Assembly (NCBI RefSeq): GCF_042678185.1
Contig: NZ_JBHUDQ010000005.1
DNA from: Ramlibacter ginsenosidimutans
GTDB taxonomy: Bacteria; Pseudomonadota; Gammaproteobacteria; Burkholderiales; Burkholderiaceae_C
Strand: one strand, 5' to 3'
Length of the DNA: 64,000 nucleotides
Below, piece after piece: positions 18,502 through 26,589 of this stretch (position 1 is the first letter of the stretch; every line of letters begins with the position of its first letter). The notes beneath the pieces are model-generated. The model saw only the letters and a program-made list of their open reading frames with translations, made no database searches and was not told the origin of the DNA. Position numbers and translations under genes: made by a program.

Positions 18502-19455
18502 ATGTTGAAGACCGGCTATTTCACACACCCGGACTGCAGGAAACACGACATGGGGCGCGGGCACCCCGAGTGCCCCCAGCGACTGGACGCCATCGAGGAC
18601 CGCATGCTGGCCTCCGGCCTGCTGGACGTGGTGGACCGCCGCGAGGCGCCGCTGGCGAGTCCCGAGATCGTGGAACTGGCGCATGACCGCATGCACGTCG
18701 CCTCCATCATCGGGCTGGCCGAGGAACTGCGGCAGCAGGAAGAAGCCGGCGGCTCCAGCCTGGTGCACATCGATCCCGACACGGCGATGAACCGCCACAC
18801 GCTCAACGCCGTCCTGCGCGCCTCCGGCGCCGCCATCGCGGCCACCGACGCGGTGATCGCGGGCGAGCTGGAGAACGCGTTCTGCGCCGTGCGGCCGCCG
18901 GGGCACCATGCCACGCGCGCCCGGGCCATGGGCTTCTGCGTGTTCAACAGCATTGCCATTGCGGCGCGCTACGCGCTGGAGCGCCACGGCCTGCAGCGCG
19001 TTGCGGTGGTGGATTTCGACGTGCACCACGGCAACGGCACCGAGGACATCCTCTCCGGCGACGAGCGCGTGCTGATGGTGGGCATCTTCCAGCACCCGTT
19101 CTATCCCTACAGCGGCTTCGACGCGCACGCGGCCAACATGGTGAACCTGCCCGTGCCCGCGTACACGAAGGGCCCGGCCATCCGCGAGCTGATCCAGAAA
19201 CACTGGCTGCCCCGGCTGGAAGAATTCCGGCCGGAGATGATCTTCGTGAGCGCCGGTTTCGACGCGCACCGCGAAGACGACCTCGGCCAGCTGGGCCTGG
19301 TCGAGGCCGACTACGCGTGGATCACGCGGCAGCTGATGGATGTCGCGAGCCGCCACGCGAAGGGCCGCATCGTGTCCTCGCTGGAGGGCGGCTACAACCT
19401 CGATGCGCTGGGTCGCAGCGTCGAGGCGCACGTGCGCGTGCTGGCGCAGGTCTGA
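18502..19455 (+). CDS. Histone deacetylase family protein (acetylpolyamine amidohydrolase-like)
   Basis: 317-residue zinc-dependent deacetylase. The active-site elements are PPGHHATRARAMGFCVFN (tandem histidines), VVDFDVHHGNGTED (two zinc ligands), SAGFDAHREDDLGQL (third zinc ligand) and LEGGYNLDALG. Bacterial members deacetylate polyamines, acetoin-related or other small acetyl-amides; the substrate cannot be told from sequence. ATG at 18502 has AGGCAAGG upstream and begins MLKTGYFTHPDC. The crotonase gene follows after 28 bases. Confidence 0.9.
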   Translation: MLKTGYFTHPDCRKHDMGRGHPECPQRLDAIEDRMLASGLLDVVDRREAPLASPEIVELAHDRMHVASIIGLAEELRQQEEAGGSSLVHIDPDTAMNRHTLNAVLRASGAAIAATDAVIAGELENAFCAVRPPGHHATRARAMGFCVFNSIAIAARYALERHGLQRVAVVDFDVHHGNGTEDILSGDERVLMVGIFQHPFYPYSGFDAHAANMVNLPVPAYTKGPAIRELIQKHWLPRLEEFRPEMIFVSAGFDAHREDDLGQLGLVEADYAWITRQLMDVASRHAKGRIVSSLEGGYNLDALGRSVEAHVRVLAQV

Positions 19456-19483
19456 ACAAGAACGACACGAGGAGGGTGCTGCG

Positions 19484-20272
19484 ATGGAGCAGCCGCTGAT
19501 CGAGGCGCGCGATGCGCGCGGGGTGGTCACGCTCACGCTGAACCGGCCCGCCAGTTTCAATGCCCTGAGCGAGGAAGTGCTGCAGGCCCTGCAGGCTGCG
19601 CTGGACCGGCTCGCCGGCGACGAATCGGTGCGCGTGCTGGTGCTCGCGGGCGCCGGCAAGGCGTTCTGCGCGGGGCACCACCTGAAGGAAATGATCGCGC
19701 GGCCCGAGCTGGCCTACTACCAGGACCTGTTCGCCCGCTGCAGCCGCATGATGCTGGCGTTGCAGGCGCTGCCCGTGCCCGTGATCGCCCGCGTGCATGG
19801 CATCGCGACGGCGGCGGGCTGCCAGCTGGTGGCGCAATGCGACCTGGCCGTCGCCTCCACCGAAGCGAGCTTCGCGGTCAGCGGCGTGAACTACGGTCTG
19901 TTCTGCTCCACGCCCAGCGTGCCCCTGCTGCGCAACATGGCGCCCAAGCAGGCGATGGAGATGCTGGTGACCGGCGACTTCATCTCCGCGCAGGAAGCGC
20001 AGGCGCGCGGCCTGGTGAACCACGCGGTCGCGCCGGAGCAGCTCGATGCGGAAGTCGAACGGCTGGTGCAGGCCATCCTCGCCAAGCCGCGCGTGGCGCT
20101 TGCCATGGGCAAGGACCTCTTCTACCGGCAGCGCGAGATGGGCGTGGCCGCGGCCTACCAGCTCGCCACGCAGACCATGGCGGTGAACATGATGGAGCCC
20201 TGCGCGCTCGAGGGCGTCACGGCGTTCACGGAGAAGCGCAAGCCCGGCGGGGACAAGGGCCGGGCCGGATGA
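19484..20272 (+). CDS. Enoyl-CoA hydratase/isomerase family protein, ECHDC3-like
   Basis: 262-residue crotonase fold. The oxyanion-hole regions AFCAGHHLKEM and HGIATAAGCQLVAQCD are present, but both positions that are catalytic glutamates in classical enoyl-CoA hydratase are replaced: Gln in AGCQLVA, and no Glu in FAVSGVNYGLF. This pattern is characteristic of the ECHDC3 group, so hydratase activity is doubtful. ATG at 19484 with GGAGGG upstream. Its stop overlaps the start of the MscS gene (ATGA). Confidence 0.85.
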   Translation: MEQPLIEARDARGVVTLTLNRPASFNALSEEVLQALQAALDRLAGDESVRVLVLAGAGKAFCAGHHLKEMIARPELAYYQDLFARCSRMMLALQALPVPVIARVHGIATAAGCQLVAQCDLAVASTEASFAVSGVNYGLFCSTPSVPLLRNMAPKQAMEMLVTGDFISAQEAQARGLVNHAVAPEQLDAEVERLVQAILAKPRVALAMGKDLFYRQREMGVAAAYQLATQTMAVNMMEPCALEGVTAFTEKRKPGGDKGRAG

Positions 20273-21573
20273 TCGAGTTCGACGACCTGATCGGGTCCCT
20301 CAACCACCGCGGCATCGGCTGGGAAACCTTCACCCTGGTGGCCTGCCTGGCCGCGGCCTACGGCATCTGCTGGCTGTCGGGGCGGCGCCAGCCGCCGGAG
20401 TCCGTGCTGTTCGGGCGCTACCTCGTCGACGGGCTGCTGTTTCCGCTGATCGCGCTGGTCCTCACCTACGCCGCTCGCAAGATCCTCGGCGGCCTGCAGC
20501 CGGTGCCGCTGCTGCGCCTGGCGCTGCCGGTGCTGATGTCGCTCGCGGGCATCCGCCTGCTCGCGCGCGTGTTTCCGCTCGTGTTCCCGCGCTCGCACCT
20601 GGCGCGGCGCATGGAGACGCTGTTCTCGTGGCTGGCCTGGATCGCCGCGGTGCTCTGGATCATGGGGCTGCTGCCCGCCGTGATGACGGAGATGGACAAC
20701 GTGCGCTTCACCTTCGGCAAGACGCGCGTCACCCTGCTCGGGATCGTGCAGGGCCTCATCTCCTCGGGCCTGGTGCTCGTGCTCGCGCTGTGGTTCTCCG
20801 CCGTGCTCGAACGCCGGGTGCTGCGCGATGCGGTGAGCGACCTGTCGCTGCGCAAGGTCGCCGTCAACGCCGTGCGCGCTTCCCTGCTGACCATCGGCTT
20901 CCTGTTCGCCTTGTCGGTGGCGGGCGTGGACCTCACCGCGCTGTCGGTGCTCGGCGGCGCGGTGGGCGTCGGCCTGGGCTTCGGCCTGCAGAAGCTGGCC
21001 GCCAACTACGTGAGCGGCTTCGTGATCCTGGCCGAGCGCAGCCTGCGCATCGGCGACACGGTGAAGGTGGATGGCTTCGAAGGCGTGGTCGCGGACATCA
21101 AGACCCGCTACACGCTGATCCGCGCACCCGACGGCCGCGCTTCGGTGGTGCCCAACGAAAAGCTGATCTCCGAGCGGGTGGAGAACCTGTCGATCGCCGA
21201 TCCGCGGGTGCTGGTCTCCACCGAGGTCGTGGTGGGCTACGACAGCGATCCGGACGAGGTCATCGCGCTGCTGTGCGACGCGGCGCTGCGCACCCAGCGC
21301 GTGCTGGCCGACCCGCCGCCCTCCGCGCGGCTGGCGACTTTCGGCAACGACGGGCTGGACTTCCGCCTGCTGTTCTGGATCGACGACCCGCAGAACGGCA
21401 CGCTGAACGTGCGCTCGGACGTGAACCTCAAGATCCTGCGGGCGCTGCGCGAGGCGCGCATCGACATCCCCTATCCGCAGCGCGTCCTGCGTATCCTGCC
21501 CGCGGCAGGCGCCGCGCTGCCGTCGGCCGACGGCGGCACCAGGGACGACGCGACGCTGTCGCGGGGAGGCTGA
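20269..21573 (+). CDS. MscS-family mechanosensitive ion channel
   Basis: 434 residues. About five N-terminal membrane helices are followed by the pore-lining helix and family core LSVLGGAVGVGLGFGLQKLAANYVSG, written here only to locate it near 235-255, then the beta domain (LRIGDTVKVDGFEGVVADI) and PNEKLISERVENLS. Such channels open under membrane tension to release solutes on osmotic downshock. The extra N-terminal helices make it longer than E. coli MscS. The ATG overlaps the upstream crotonase stop; the C-terminus is Ala/Gly/Asp-rich. Confidence 0.9.
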   Translation: MIEFDDLIGSLNHRGIGWETFTLVACLAAAYGICWLSGRRQPPESVLFGRYLVDGLLFPLIALVLTYAARKILGGLQPVPLLRLALPVLMSLAGIRLLARVFPLVFPRSHLARRMETLFSWLAWIAAVLWIMGLLPAVMTEMDNVRFTFGKTRVTLLGIVQGLISSGLVLVLALWFSAVLERRVLRDAVSDLSLRKVAVNAVRASLLTIGFLFALSVAGVDLTALSVLGGAVGVGLGFGLQKLAANYVSGFVILAERSLRIGDTVKVDGFEGVVADIKTRYTLIRAPDGRASVVPNEKLISERVENLSIADPRVLVSTEVVVGYDSDPDEVIALLCDAALRTQRVLADPPPSARLATFGNDGLDFRLLFWIDDPQNGTLNVRSDVNLKILRALREARIDIPYPQRVLRILPAAGAALPSADGGTRDDATLSRGG

Positions 21574-21588
21574 GCGCGCGCGCTCAGC
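21569..21588. terminator. Perfect palindrome spanning two convergent stop codons
   Basis: A 20-bp perfect palindrome contains the TGA of the MscS gene (21571-21573) in one arm and the TGA of dctM (21584-21586, minus strand) in the other. Such a stem could serve as a bidirectional terminator or transcript-end protector, but there is no U-tract on either side. Confidence 0.35.
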
Positions 21589-22876
21589 GCATGAGCGAGG
21601 GCAGCCAGAGGCTCAGCGACGGGAACGCGATCAGCAGTCCCAGCATCAGCACCAGCACGAACACGAAGGGCCAGCAGCCCCGGTAGATCGCGCCCAGGCC
21701 TACGCCGGGCAGCAGCGCGTTGAGCACGAACATGTTCATGCCCACGGGCGGCGAGATCAGGCCGATCTGCACCACCATCACGATCAGCACGCCGAACCAC
21801 ACGGGGTCGTAGCCGAGGGCCGTGACGATGGGGAAGAACAGCGGGATGGTGAGCAGCACCATCGTCAGTTCCTCCATCACCGTGCCGAGGATCACGTAGA
21901 TCACCATCATCGCCACGACGATCATCGGCGGCGACAGCCCGCTGGTGGTGATGAGCGCCTTGAGGTCCCCGGGCATGCTCGTGAAGTTGACGAAGTTGGC
22001 GAACAGCGTGGCCGCGATCAGCAGCGTGAACAGCATCGCGGTCGTGCGCGCCGACTCGACCAGCACTTCGGCGAGCTGCGCGAGCGTCAGCCGCCGCCGC
22101 GCCACCGCGAACAGGAACGCCCCCGCCGCGCCGATGCCCGCGCCTTCGGTGGCGGTGAAGATGCCGCCGTAGATGCCGCCCAGCACCACGATCACCAGCA
22201 CCAGCACGCCCCAGATGCCGCGCAGCGCCTTCCACCGCTCGGGCCAGGAGCTGCGCGGGCCGGCGGGTGCATGCGCGGGATCGCGGGCGGTGATCCAGGC
22301 GATGCCCGCCATCATCAGCGCCGCCGAGGCCAGGCCGGGGATCACGCCGGCGGCGAACAGCTTGCCGATGTTGGTCTCGGTGATGATCCCGTAGATCACC
22401 ATGATGGTGGACGGCGGGATCATGATGCCCAGCGTGCCGCCGGCGGCGATCACGCCCATGGACAGCGTGTCGCTGTAGCCCAGCTCCTTCATGGACGGAT
22501 AGGCGACCTTGCCCATGGTGGCGGCCGTCGCGATGGAGGAGCCGCAGATGGCGCCGAAGCCCGCGCAGGCGGCGACCGTCGCGTGCGCCAGTCCGCCGCG
22601 CCGGTGGCCGATGAACGCGTAGGCGGCGGCGAACAGTTCCTGCGCCAGGCCGGCGCGCGCCACGAAATTCCCCATCAGGATGAACAGGGGGATCACCGAC
22701 AGCGTGTACGCGAAGCCGGTCTCGTACACGACCTGCGCCGTCGAGGCGAGCGCCGGTTCCCAGCCGCGCGTGAGGCCGATGCCGACGAGGCCCACCCCGC
22801 CCATGGCGAAGGACAGCGGCACGCGCAGCACCGCCAGCAGGAAGACGAGGGCGAAGCCGGCGAGCGCGGCGATCAC
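21584..22876 (-). CDS. dctM: TRAP transporter large permease (DctM)
   Basis: 430-residue polytopic membrane protein, the ion-coupled transport subunit of a TRAP system for organic acids. Family blocks include RVPLSFAMGGVGLVG, IPLFILMGNFVARAG, GSSIATAATMGKVAYP, GGTLGIMIPPSTIMVIYG, ISPPVGMNMFVLNAL. GTG at 22876 overlaps the dctQ stop (GTGA). The frame remains open upstream through an arginine-rich stretch that is antisense to dctQ coding sequence and not part of the protein. Confidence 0.93.
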   Translation of the reverse strand: MIAALAGFALVFLLAVLRVPLSFAMGGVGLVGIGLTRGWEPALASTAQVVYETGFAYTLSVIPLFILMGNFVARAGLAQELFAAAYAFIGHRRGGLAHATVAACAGFGAICGSSIATAATMGKVAYPSMKELGYSDTLSMGVIAAGGTLGIMIPPSTIMVIYGIITETNIGKLFAAGVIPGLASAALMMAGIAWITARDPAHAPAGPRSSWPERWKALRGIWGVLVLVIVVLGGIYGGIFTATEGAGIGAAGAFLFAVARRRLTLAQLAEVLVESARTTAMLFTLLIAATLFANFVNFTSMPGDLKALITTSGLSPPMIVVAMMVIYVILGTVMEELTMVLLTIPLFFPIVTALGYDPVWFGVLIVMVVQIGLISPPVGMNMFVLNALLPGVGLGAIYRGCWPFVFVLVLMLGLLIAFPSLSLWLPSLMR

Positions 22877-23373
22877 AGCGCCACGCCTTCGCCTTCGGCC
22901 AGCGCCGCCGGCGGCCGGGCGATCAGCCGCAGGTGCACCACGCCCGCGAGGCCGCACAGCACGGCCATGCCGTAGAGGAAGGGCGCTTTCGGGATCTTCA
23001 ACTGCGCGGTGGTCTCGCCGGTGGCGGCGAATTCACCTGCCGTCTTCCACATCAGCACCGCGAGCGACAGCAGCGCGACGGCGATGAGCAGGTCGATCAC
23101 CGCCTTCTGCAGGCGCAGCACGCGCGGCGGGAGGTACGTGTCGAAGGAGTCGAACAGCACGTGTTCGCCGCGCAGCGACACCAGCGGCAGCGCGGCGAAG
23201 ATCACGACCACCATCAGCAGCTCGGTGAGCTCCAGCGACCCGGGGATGGAGTTGTCCAGCAGCTTGCGCCCGCCCACGTCGAAGAAGGTGAGCGCCATGA
23301 TGGCGAAGAGGGCGGCCGCCGAAAGGAAGCCGCAGGCCAGGGCGAGGATCTTCTCGAAGCGCAGCGACGGCAC
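22873..23373 (-). CDS. dctQ: TRAP transporter small permease (DctQ)
   Basis: 166 residues with four hydrophobic helices, matching the DctQ family that partners the large permease. Recognisable features are ALTFFDVGGRKLLDNSIPGS and ELTELLMVVVIFAALPL. The start is GTG at 23373, one base after the dctP stop, and the end overlaps dctM. Order dctP-dctQ-dctM is standard. Confidence 0.88.
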   Translation of the reverse strand: MPSLRFEKILALACGFLSAAALFAIMALTFFDVGGRKLLDNSIPGSLELTELLMVVVIFAALPLVSLRGEHVLFDSFDTYLPPRVLRLQKAVIDLLIAVALLSLAVLMWKTAGEFAATGETTAQLKIPKAPFLYGMAVLCGLAGVVHLRLIARPPAALAEGEGVAL

Positions 23374-23374
23374 C

Positions 23375-24397
23375 CTACTTCGACGCCTTGGCGATCTCGG
23401 AGCGGAACTCGGCGAGCACCTTGTCCGCGTTCGGCAGGCCCTTGGCCTTCGCGTCGTCGAACCACCGCTGCTCGAGCGGGGCGGTACGCGCCTTCACGTC
23501 GGCGACGAACTTCGCGTCGGCCTTGGTGACCTGCACGTTGTTGGCCTGCATGAGCGCGTAGGCCCGGCGGTCCACCTTGTCCCAGTTGCGGCCCATGATG
23601 CGCGCGGCGACTTCGCCGGAAGCGGCATCCACGGCCTTCTTCGCGGCCGGGTCCAGCTTGTCGTAGGTGGCCTGGTTCATCATGAAGACGAAGCTGGTGT
23701 TGTACAGGCCGCCGGGAAAGGTGGTCGCGTACTTGATGAGCTTGTCGATCTTGAAGGACTCGATGGACTCCGCGGGAAAGAGCGTGCCGTCCATGACGCC
23801 GCCGGAGAGCAGCTCGTAGGAGTCGGGCGCGGGCTTGAGCGTGACGTTCATGCCCAGCGCCTTGGCGATCTCGTTGACCATGCCGCCACCCACCCGCCAC
23901 TTGAGGCCCTGCAGGTCCTCCAGCTTCGTCACGGGCCGCTTGGTGTTGAACACGATGCCGGGGCCGTGCGTGAAGAAGGCCAGCACGTGCACGCCCTGGT
24001 GCTCCTGCAGGAACTGCGGGTGCTTCATCGCGACCCGGTTGAAGGCCACCGAGATCGGCTCGGACTGGTCGCCGAGGAAGGGGAACTCCGCCATCTGCGT
24101 GAGCACGAAGCGCCCGGGCGTGTAGCCGTGCACGGTGAAGGAAACGTCCGCCAGGCCGTTCTTCACCGCGTCGTAGGTGCCCGGCGGGTTGGCGACCGCG
24201 CGCGGGAGCACGTTGCAGCGGACCTTGCCGGCCGCGTTCTTCTCGACCAGGTCGCACCACTCCTTCTGCGCGACGCTGAGCGCGTGCGTGGGTGGGACCC
24301 AGCTGGACACCGTCAGCACCGTCTGCGCGTGCGCGGCGCCGGCGGTGAAGAGGGCGAGGGAGCCGAACGAGGCGAGTGCGAGGAGACTGCGTTTCAT
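23375..24397 (-). CDS. dctP: TRAP transporter substrate-binding protein (DctP)
   Basis: 340-residue periplasmic receptor with a Sec signal peptide cleaved after AGAAHA (about residue 24). Typical family segments are VSSWVPPTHALS, GVHVLAFFTHGPGIVF, LEDLQGLKWRVGGGMVNEIAKALG and GGVMDGTLFPAESIESFK. The ligand is probably a carboxylate, but which one cannot be inferred. It is first in the dctPQM operon and divergent from etfB. Confidence 0.92.
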   Translation of the reverse strand: MKRSLLALASFGSLALFTAGAAHAQTVLTVSSWVPPTHALSVAQKEWCDLVEKNAAGKVRCNVLPRAVANPPGTYDAVKNGLADVSFTVHGYTPGRFVLTQMAEFPFLGDQSEPISVAFNRVAMKHPQFLQEHQGVHVLAFFTHGPGIVFNTKRPVTKLEDLQGLKWRVGGGMVNEIAKALGMNVTLKPAPDSYELLSGGVMDGTLFPAESIESFKIDKLIKYATTFPGGLYNTSFVFMMNQATYDKLDPAAKKAVDAASGEVAARIMGRNWDKVDRRAYALMQANNVQVTKADAKFVADVKARTAPLEQRWFDDAKAKGLPNADKVLAEFRSEIAKASK

Positions 24398-24502
24398 CGA
24401 CCGAACTCCTGATCTTCGTGTGCGGGCACTGTAAGCGGCGGCCCTGAGGGGCCCGGTCCTGACTTACCCGCATCGGCGCTCGCGAAGAAATCGCGCGATG
24501 CG

Positions 24503-24560
24503 CTGGACGGCCGCGCCTGCGGCCCTATAATCCAGAAAAACGAACGGTCGTTCTTTTTTG
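24503..24560 (+). promoter_or_regulatory. Promoter and operator-like inverted repeat upstream of etfB
   Basis: TATAAT (24526-24531) is a perfect -10 hexamer; a weak -35 (CTGGAC, 24503-24508) lies 17 bases upstream. Directly downstream an inverted repeat at 24536-24559 has a core of GAACG-GT-CGTTC extended by A/T arms with one mismatch. A TetR-type repressor bound there would cover the transcription start. Confidence 0.5.
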
Positions 24561-24564
24561 TGTT

Positions 24565-24600
24565 CCCCCCATGATCCGGGGGGGTGGGGGTGCGTCCCCC
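24565..24600 (+). promoter_or_regulatory. Competing G/C hairpins in the etfB leader
   Basis: A run of six C (24565-24570), seven G (24578-24584), five G (24586-24590) and five C (24596-24600) allows either the first C-run to pair with a G-run or the last C-run to do so. Both stems could also be replaced by G-rich structure. Function is unknown. Confidence 0.4.
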
Positions 24601-24616
24601 ACATAGAATTTCAGGG

Positions 24617-24632
24617 TTGACGCATACGTCAA
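24617..24632. promoter_or_regulatory. Palindrome TTGACG-N4-CGTCAA before etfB
   Basis: A perfect 6-4-6 inverted repeat lies 26 bases before the etfB start. It has the look of an operator for the TetR- or MerR-type regulators that control acyl-CoA catabolism in proteobacteria (LiuR, LiuQ, FadP type); that assignment is inference. Confidence 0.45.
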
Positions 24633-24658
24633 TTCCCCACAACTCTAGGAGTGCCCCA

Positions 24659-25408
24659 ATGAAGGTCCTGGTCCCCGTGAAGCGGGTGGTGGACTACAAC
24701 GTGAAGGTCCGCGTCAAGTCGGACAACACGGGTGTGGACATCGCGAACGTGAAGATGAGCATGAACCCGTTCGACGAGATCGCGGTGGAAGAGGCGGTGC
24801 GCCTGAAGGAAAAGGGCGCCGCCACCGAGGTGATCGCCGTCTCCTGCGGCGTGCAGCAGTGCCAGGAAACGCTGCGCACCGCCATGGCGATCGGCGCCGA
24901 CCGCGCCATCCTGGTCCAGACCGACGAGGAGCTGCAGCCCCTGGCCGTGGCCAAGCTGCTGAAGGCGCTGGTCGACAAGGAGCAGCCGGGCCTGGTGATC
25001 CTGGGCAAGCAGGCGATCGACGACGACTGCAACCAGACGGGCCAGATGCTGGCCGCGCTGGCCGACCTGCCGCAGGCGACCTTCGCCTCGAAGGTGGAAG
25101 TGGCCGACGGCAAGGCCAAGGTCACGCGCGAAGTGGACGGCGGCCTTGAGACGCTGGAGGTCACGCTGCCGGCGGTGATCACCACCGACCTGCGCCTGAA
25201 CGAGCCGCGCTACGTGACGCTGCCGAACATCATGAAGGCGAAGAAAAAGCAGCTGGACACGCTCAAGCCCGAAGACCTCGGCGTCGATGTCAAGCCGCGC
25301 CTGAAGACGCTGAAGGTCAGCGAGCCGCCCAAGCGCGGCGCCGGCGTCAAGGTGCCCGACGTTGCGACGCTCGTGCAGAAGCTGAAGACCGAAGCGAAGG
25401 TCATCTGA
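24659..25408 (+). CDS. etfB: Electron transfer flavoprotein subunit beta
   Basis: 249 residues beginning MKVLVPVKRVVDYNVKVRV. EtfB holds AMP and with EtfA passes electrons from acyl-CoA dehydrogenases to ETF:quinone oxidoreductase. The beta-subunit signature region VEEAVRLKEKG and the segment ILGKQAIDDDCNQTGQMLA are present. ATG at 24659 follows AGGAG. etfA and an acyl-CoA dehydrogenase lie downstream in the same direction, each separated by a palindromic repeat element. Confidence 0.97.
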   Translation: MKVLVPVKRVVDYNVKVRVKSDNTGVDIANVKMSMNPFDEIAVEEAVRLKEKGAATEVIAVSCGVQQCQETLRTAMAIGADRAILVQTDEELQPLAVAKLLKALVDKEQPGLVILGKQAIDDDCNQTGQMLAALADLPQATFASKVEVADGKAKVTREVDGGLETLEVTLPAVITTDLRLNEPRYVTLPNIMKAKKKQLDTLKPEDLGVDVKPRLKTLKVSEPPKRGAGVKVPDVATLVQKLKTEAKVI

Positions 25409-25432
25409 TCATCAGGCAATCAGAACGCAGAG

Positions 25433-25523
25433 GACGCGAAGACACGCAGAGGACGCAGAGAACATCCAATTTCAATTGGTATTCCTCTGCGTCCTCTGCG
25501 TAACCTCTGCGCACTCTGCGTTC
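25433..25523. repeat. Palindromic intergenic repeat, family A, copy 1
   Basis: Bounded by GAACGCAGAGGACGC and its near-complement CTCTGCGTTC, with internal copies of GCAGAGGACGCAGAG and CCTCTGCGTCCTCTGCG. The whole element can fold as one long hairpin on the etfB-etfA transcript. Related copies are at 34281-34376 and 61420-61524. Confidence 0.85.
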
Positions 25524-25540
25524 AACATCTTGGAACAACC

Positions 25541-26473
25541 ATGACCTCCCTCGTCATCGCCGAACACGACAACAAGTCGATTCGCCCTTCGACCCTCAAC
25601 ACCATCACCGCAGCCAAGGCCTGCGGCGGCGACGTGCACGTGCTGGTTGCCGGTGCCAATGCCGGTGAAGCCGCCAAAGCCGCTGCGCAAGTCGCGGGCG
25701 TTGCCAAGGTCATCCTCGCGGATGGCCCCCAGTTCGAGCACGGCCTGGCCGAGAACGTCGCCGCGCAGGTGCTCGCACTGGCCGGCAACTACAGCCACAT
25801 CCTGTTCCCCGCGACCGCCAGCGGCAAGAACATCGCCCCGCGCGTCGCGGCGAAGCTGGATGTCGCGCAGATCTCCGACATCACGAAGGTCGACAGCCCG
25901 GACACGTTCGAGCGCCCGATCTACGCCGGCAACGCCATCGCCACCGTGCAGAGCGCCGACAGCGTGAAGGTGATCACCGTGCGCACCACGGCCTTCGATC
26001 CCGCTCCCGCCACCGGCGGCAGCGCCGGCGTGGAGAACGCCAGTGCCGCCGGCGACGCCGGCAAGAGCCGCTTCCTGGGCCAGGAGATCGCGAAGAACGA
26101 CCGCCCCGAACTCACCGCCGCCAAGATCATCGTGTCCGGTGGCCGGGCGCTCGGTTCTTCCGAGAAGTTCCACGAAGTGCTGGAGCCGCTGGCCGACAAG
26201 CTGGGCGCCGCCATCGGCGCATCGCGCGCCGCCGTGGACGCGGGCTACGCGCCGAACGACTTCCAGGTCGGCCAGACCGGCAAGATCGTGGCGCCGCAGC
26301 TGTACATCGCCCTGGGCATCTCCGGCGCGATCCAGCACCTGGCGGGCATGAAGGACTCCAAGGTGATCGTCGCGATCAACAAGGACCCGGAAGCGCCGAT
26401 CTTCAGCGTGGCCGACTACGGCCTTGAGGCCGACCTGTTCCAGGCCGTGCCGGAACTGGTGAAGGCGCTGTAA
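25541..26473 (+). CDS. etfA: Electron transfer flavoprotein subunit alpha
   Basis: 310 residues. The N-terminal half opens MTSLVIAEHDNKSIRPSTLN; the C-terminal FAD domain has VSGGRALGS, GASRAAVDAGYAPNDFQVGQTGK and ALGISGAIQHLAGMKDSKVIVAINKDPEAP, the family signature region. Forms the FAD-binding heterodimer with EtfB. Separated from etfB by a family A repeat and from the acyl-CoA dehydrogenase gene by a family B repeat. Confidence 0.97.
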   Translation: MTSLVIAEHDNKSIRPSTLNTITAAKACGGDVHVLVAGANAGEAAKAAAQVAGVAKVILADGPQFEHGLAENVAAQVLALAGNYSHILFPATASGKNIAPRVAAKLDVAQISDITKVDSPDTFERPIYAGNAIATVQSADSVKVITVRTTAFDPAPATGGSAGVENASAAGDAGKSRFLGQEIAKNDRPELTAAKIIVSGGRALGSSEKFHEVLEPLADKLGAAIGASRAAVDAGYAPNDFQVGQTGKIVAPQLYIALGISGAIQHLAGMKDSKVIVAINKDPEAPIFSVADYGLEADLFQAVPELVKAL

Positions 26474-26480
26474 GGCCGAC

Positions 26481-26568
26481 TCCCTCCCCGTCCCGGGGAG
26501 GGGCGGGGTGCGGGCGCTCCCCGACACTTGGAGCGCCCCCATCCCAGCCTTCCCCCAGCGGGGAAGGA
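26481..26568. repeat. Palindromic intergenic repeat, family B, copy 1
   Basis: Left part TCCCTCCCCGTCCCGGGGAGG and right part CCTTCCCCCAGCGGGGAAGGA are each self-complementary, and the centre pairs GGGCGCTCC with GGAGCGCCC. Copies of the same design occur at 41319-41460 and 47534-47637. Confidence 0.8.
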
Positions 26569-26589
26569 GCAAATCCAGGAGAGAGTCAA

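Noticed and set aside
24536..24559. Rho-independent terminator upstream of etfB
   Set aside because: The stem is short and A/U-rich, and it directly follows a consensus -10; an operator fits better.
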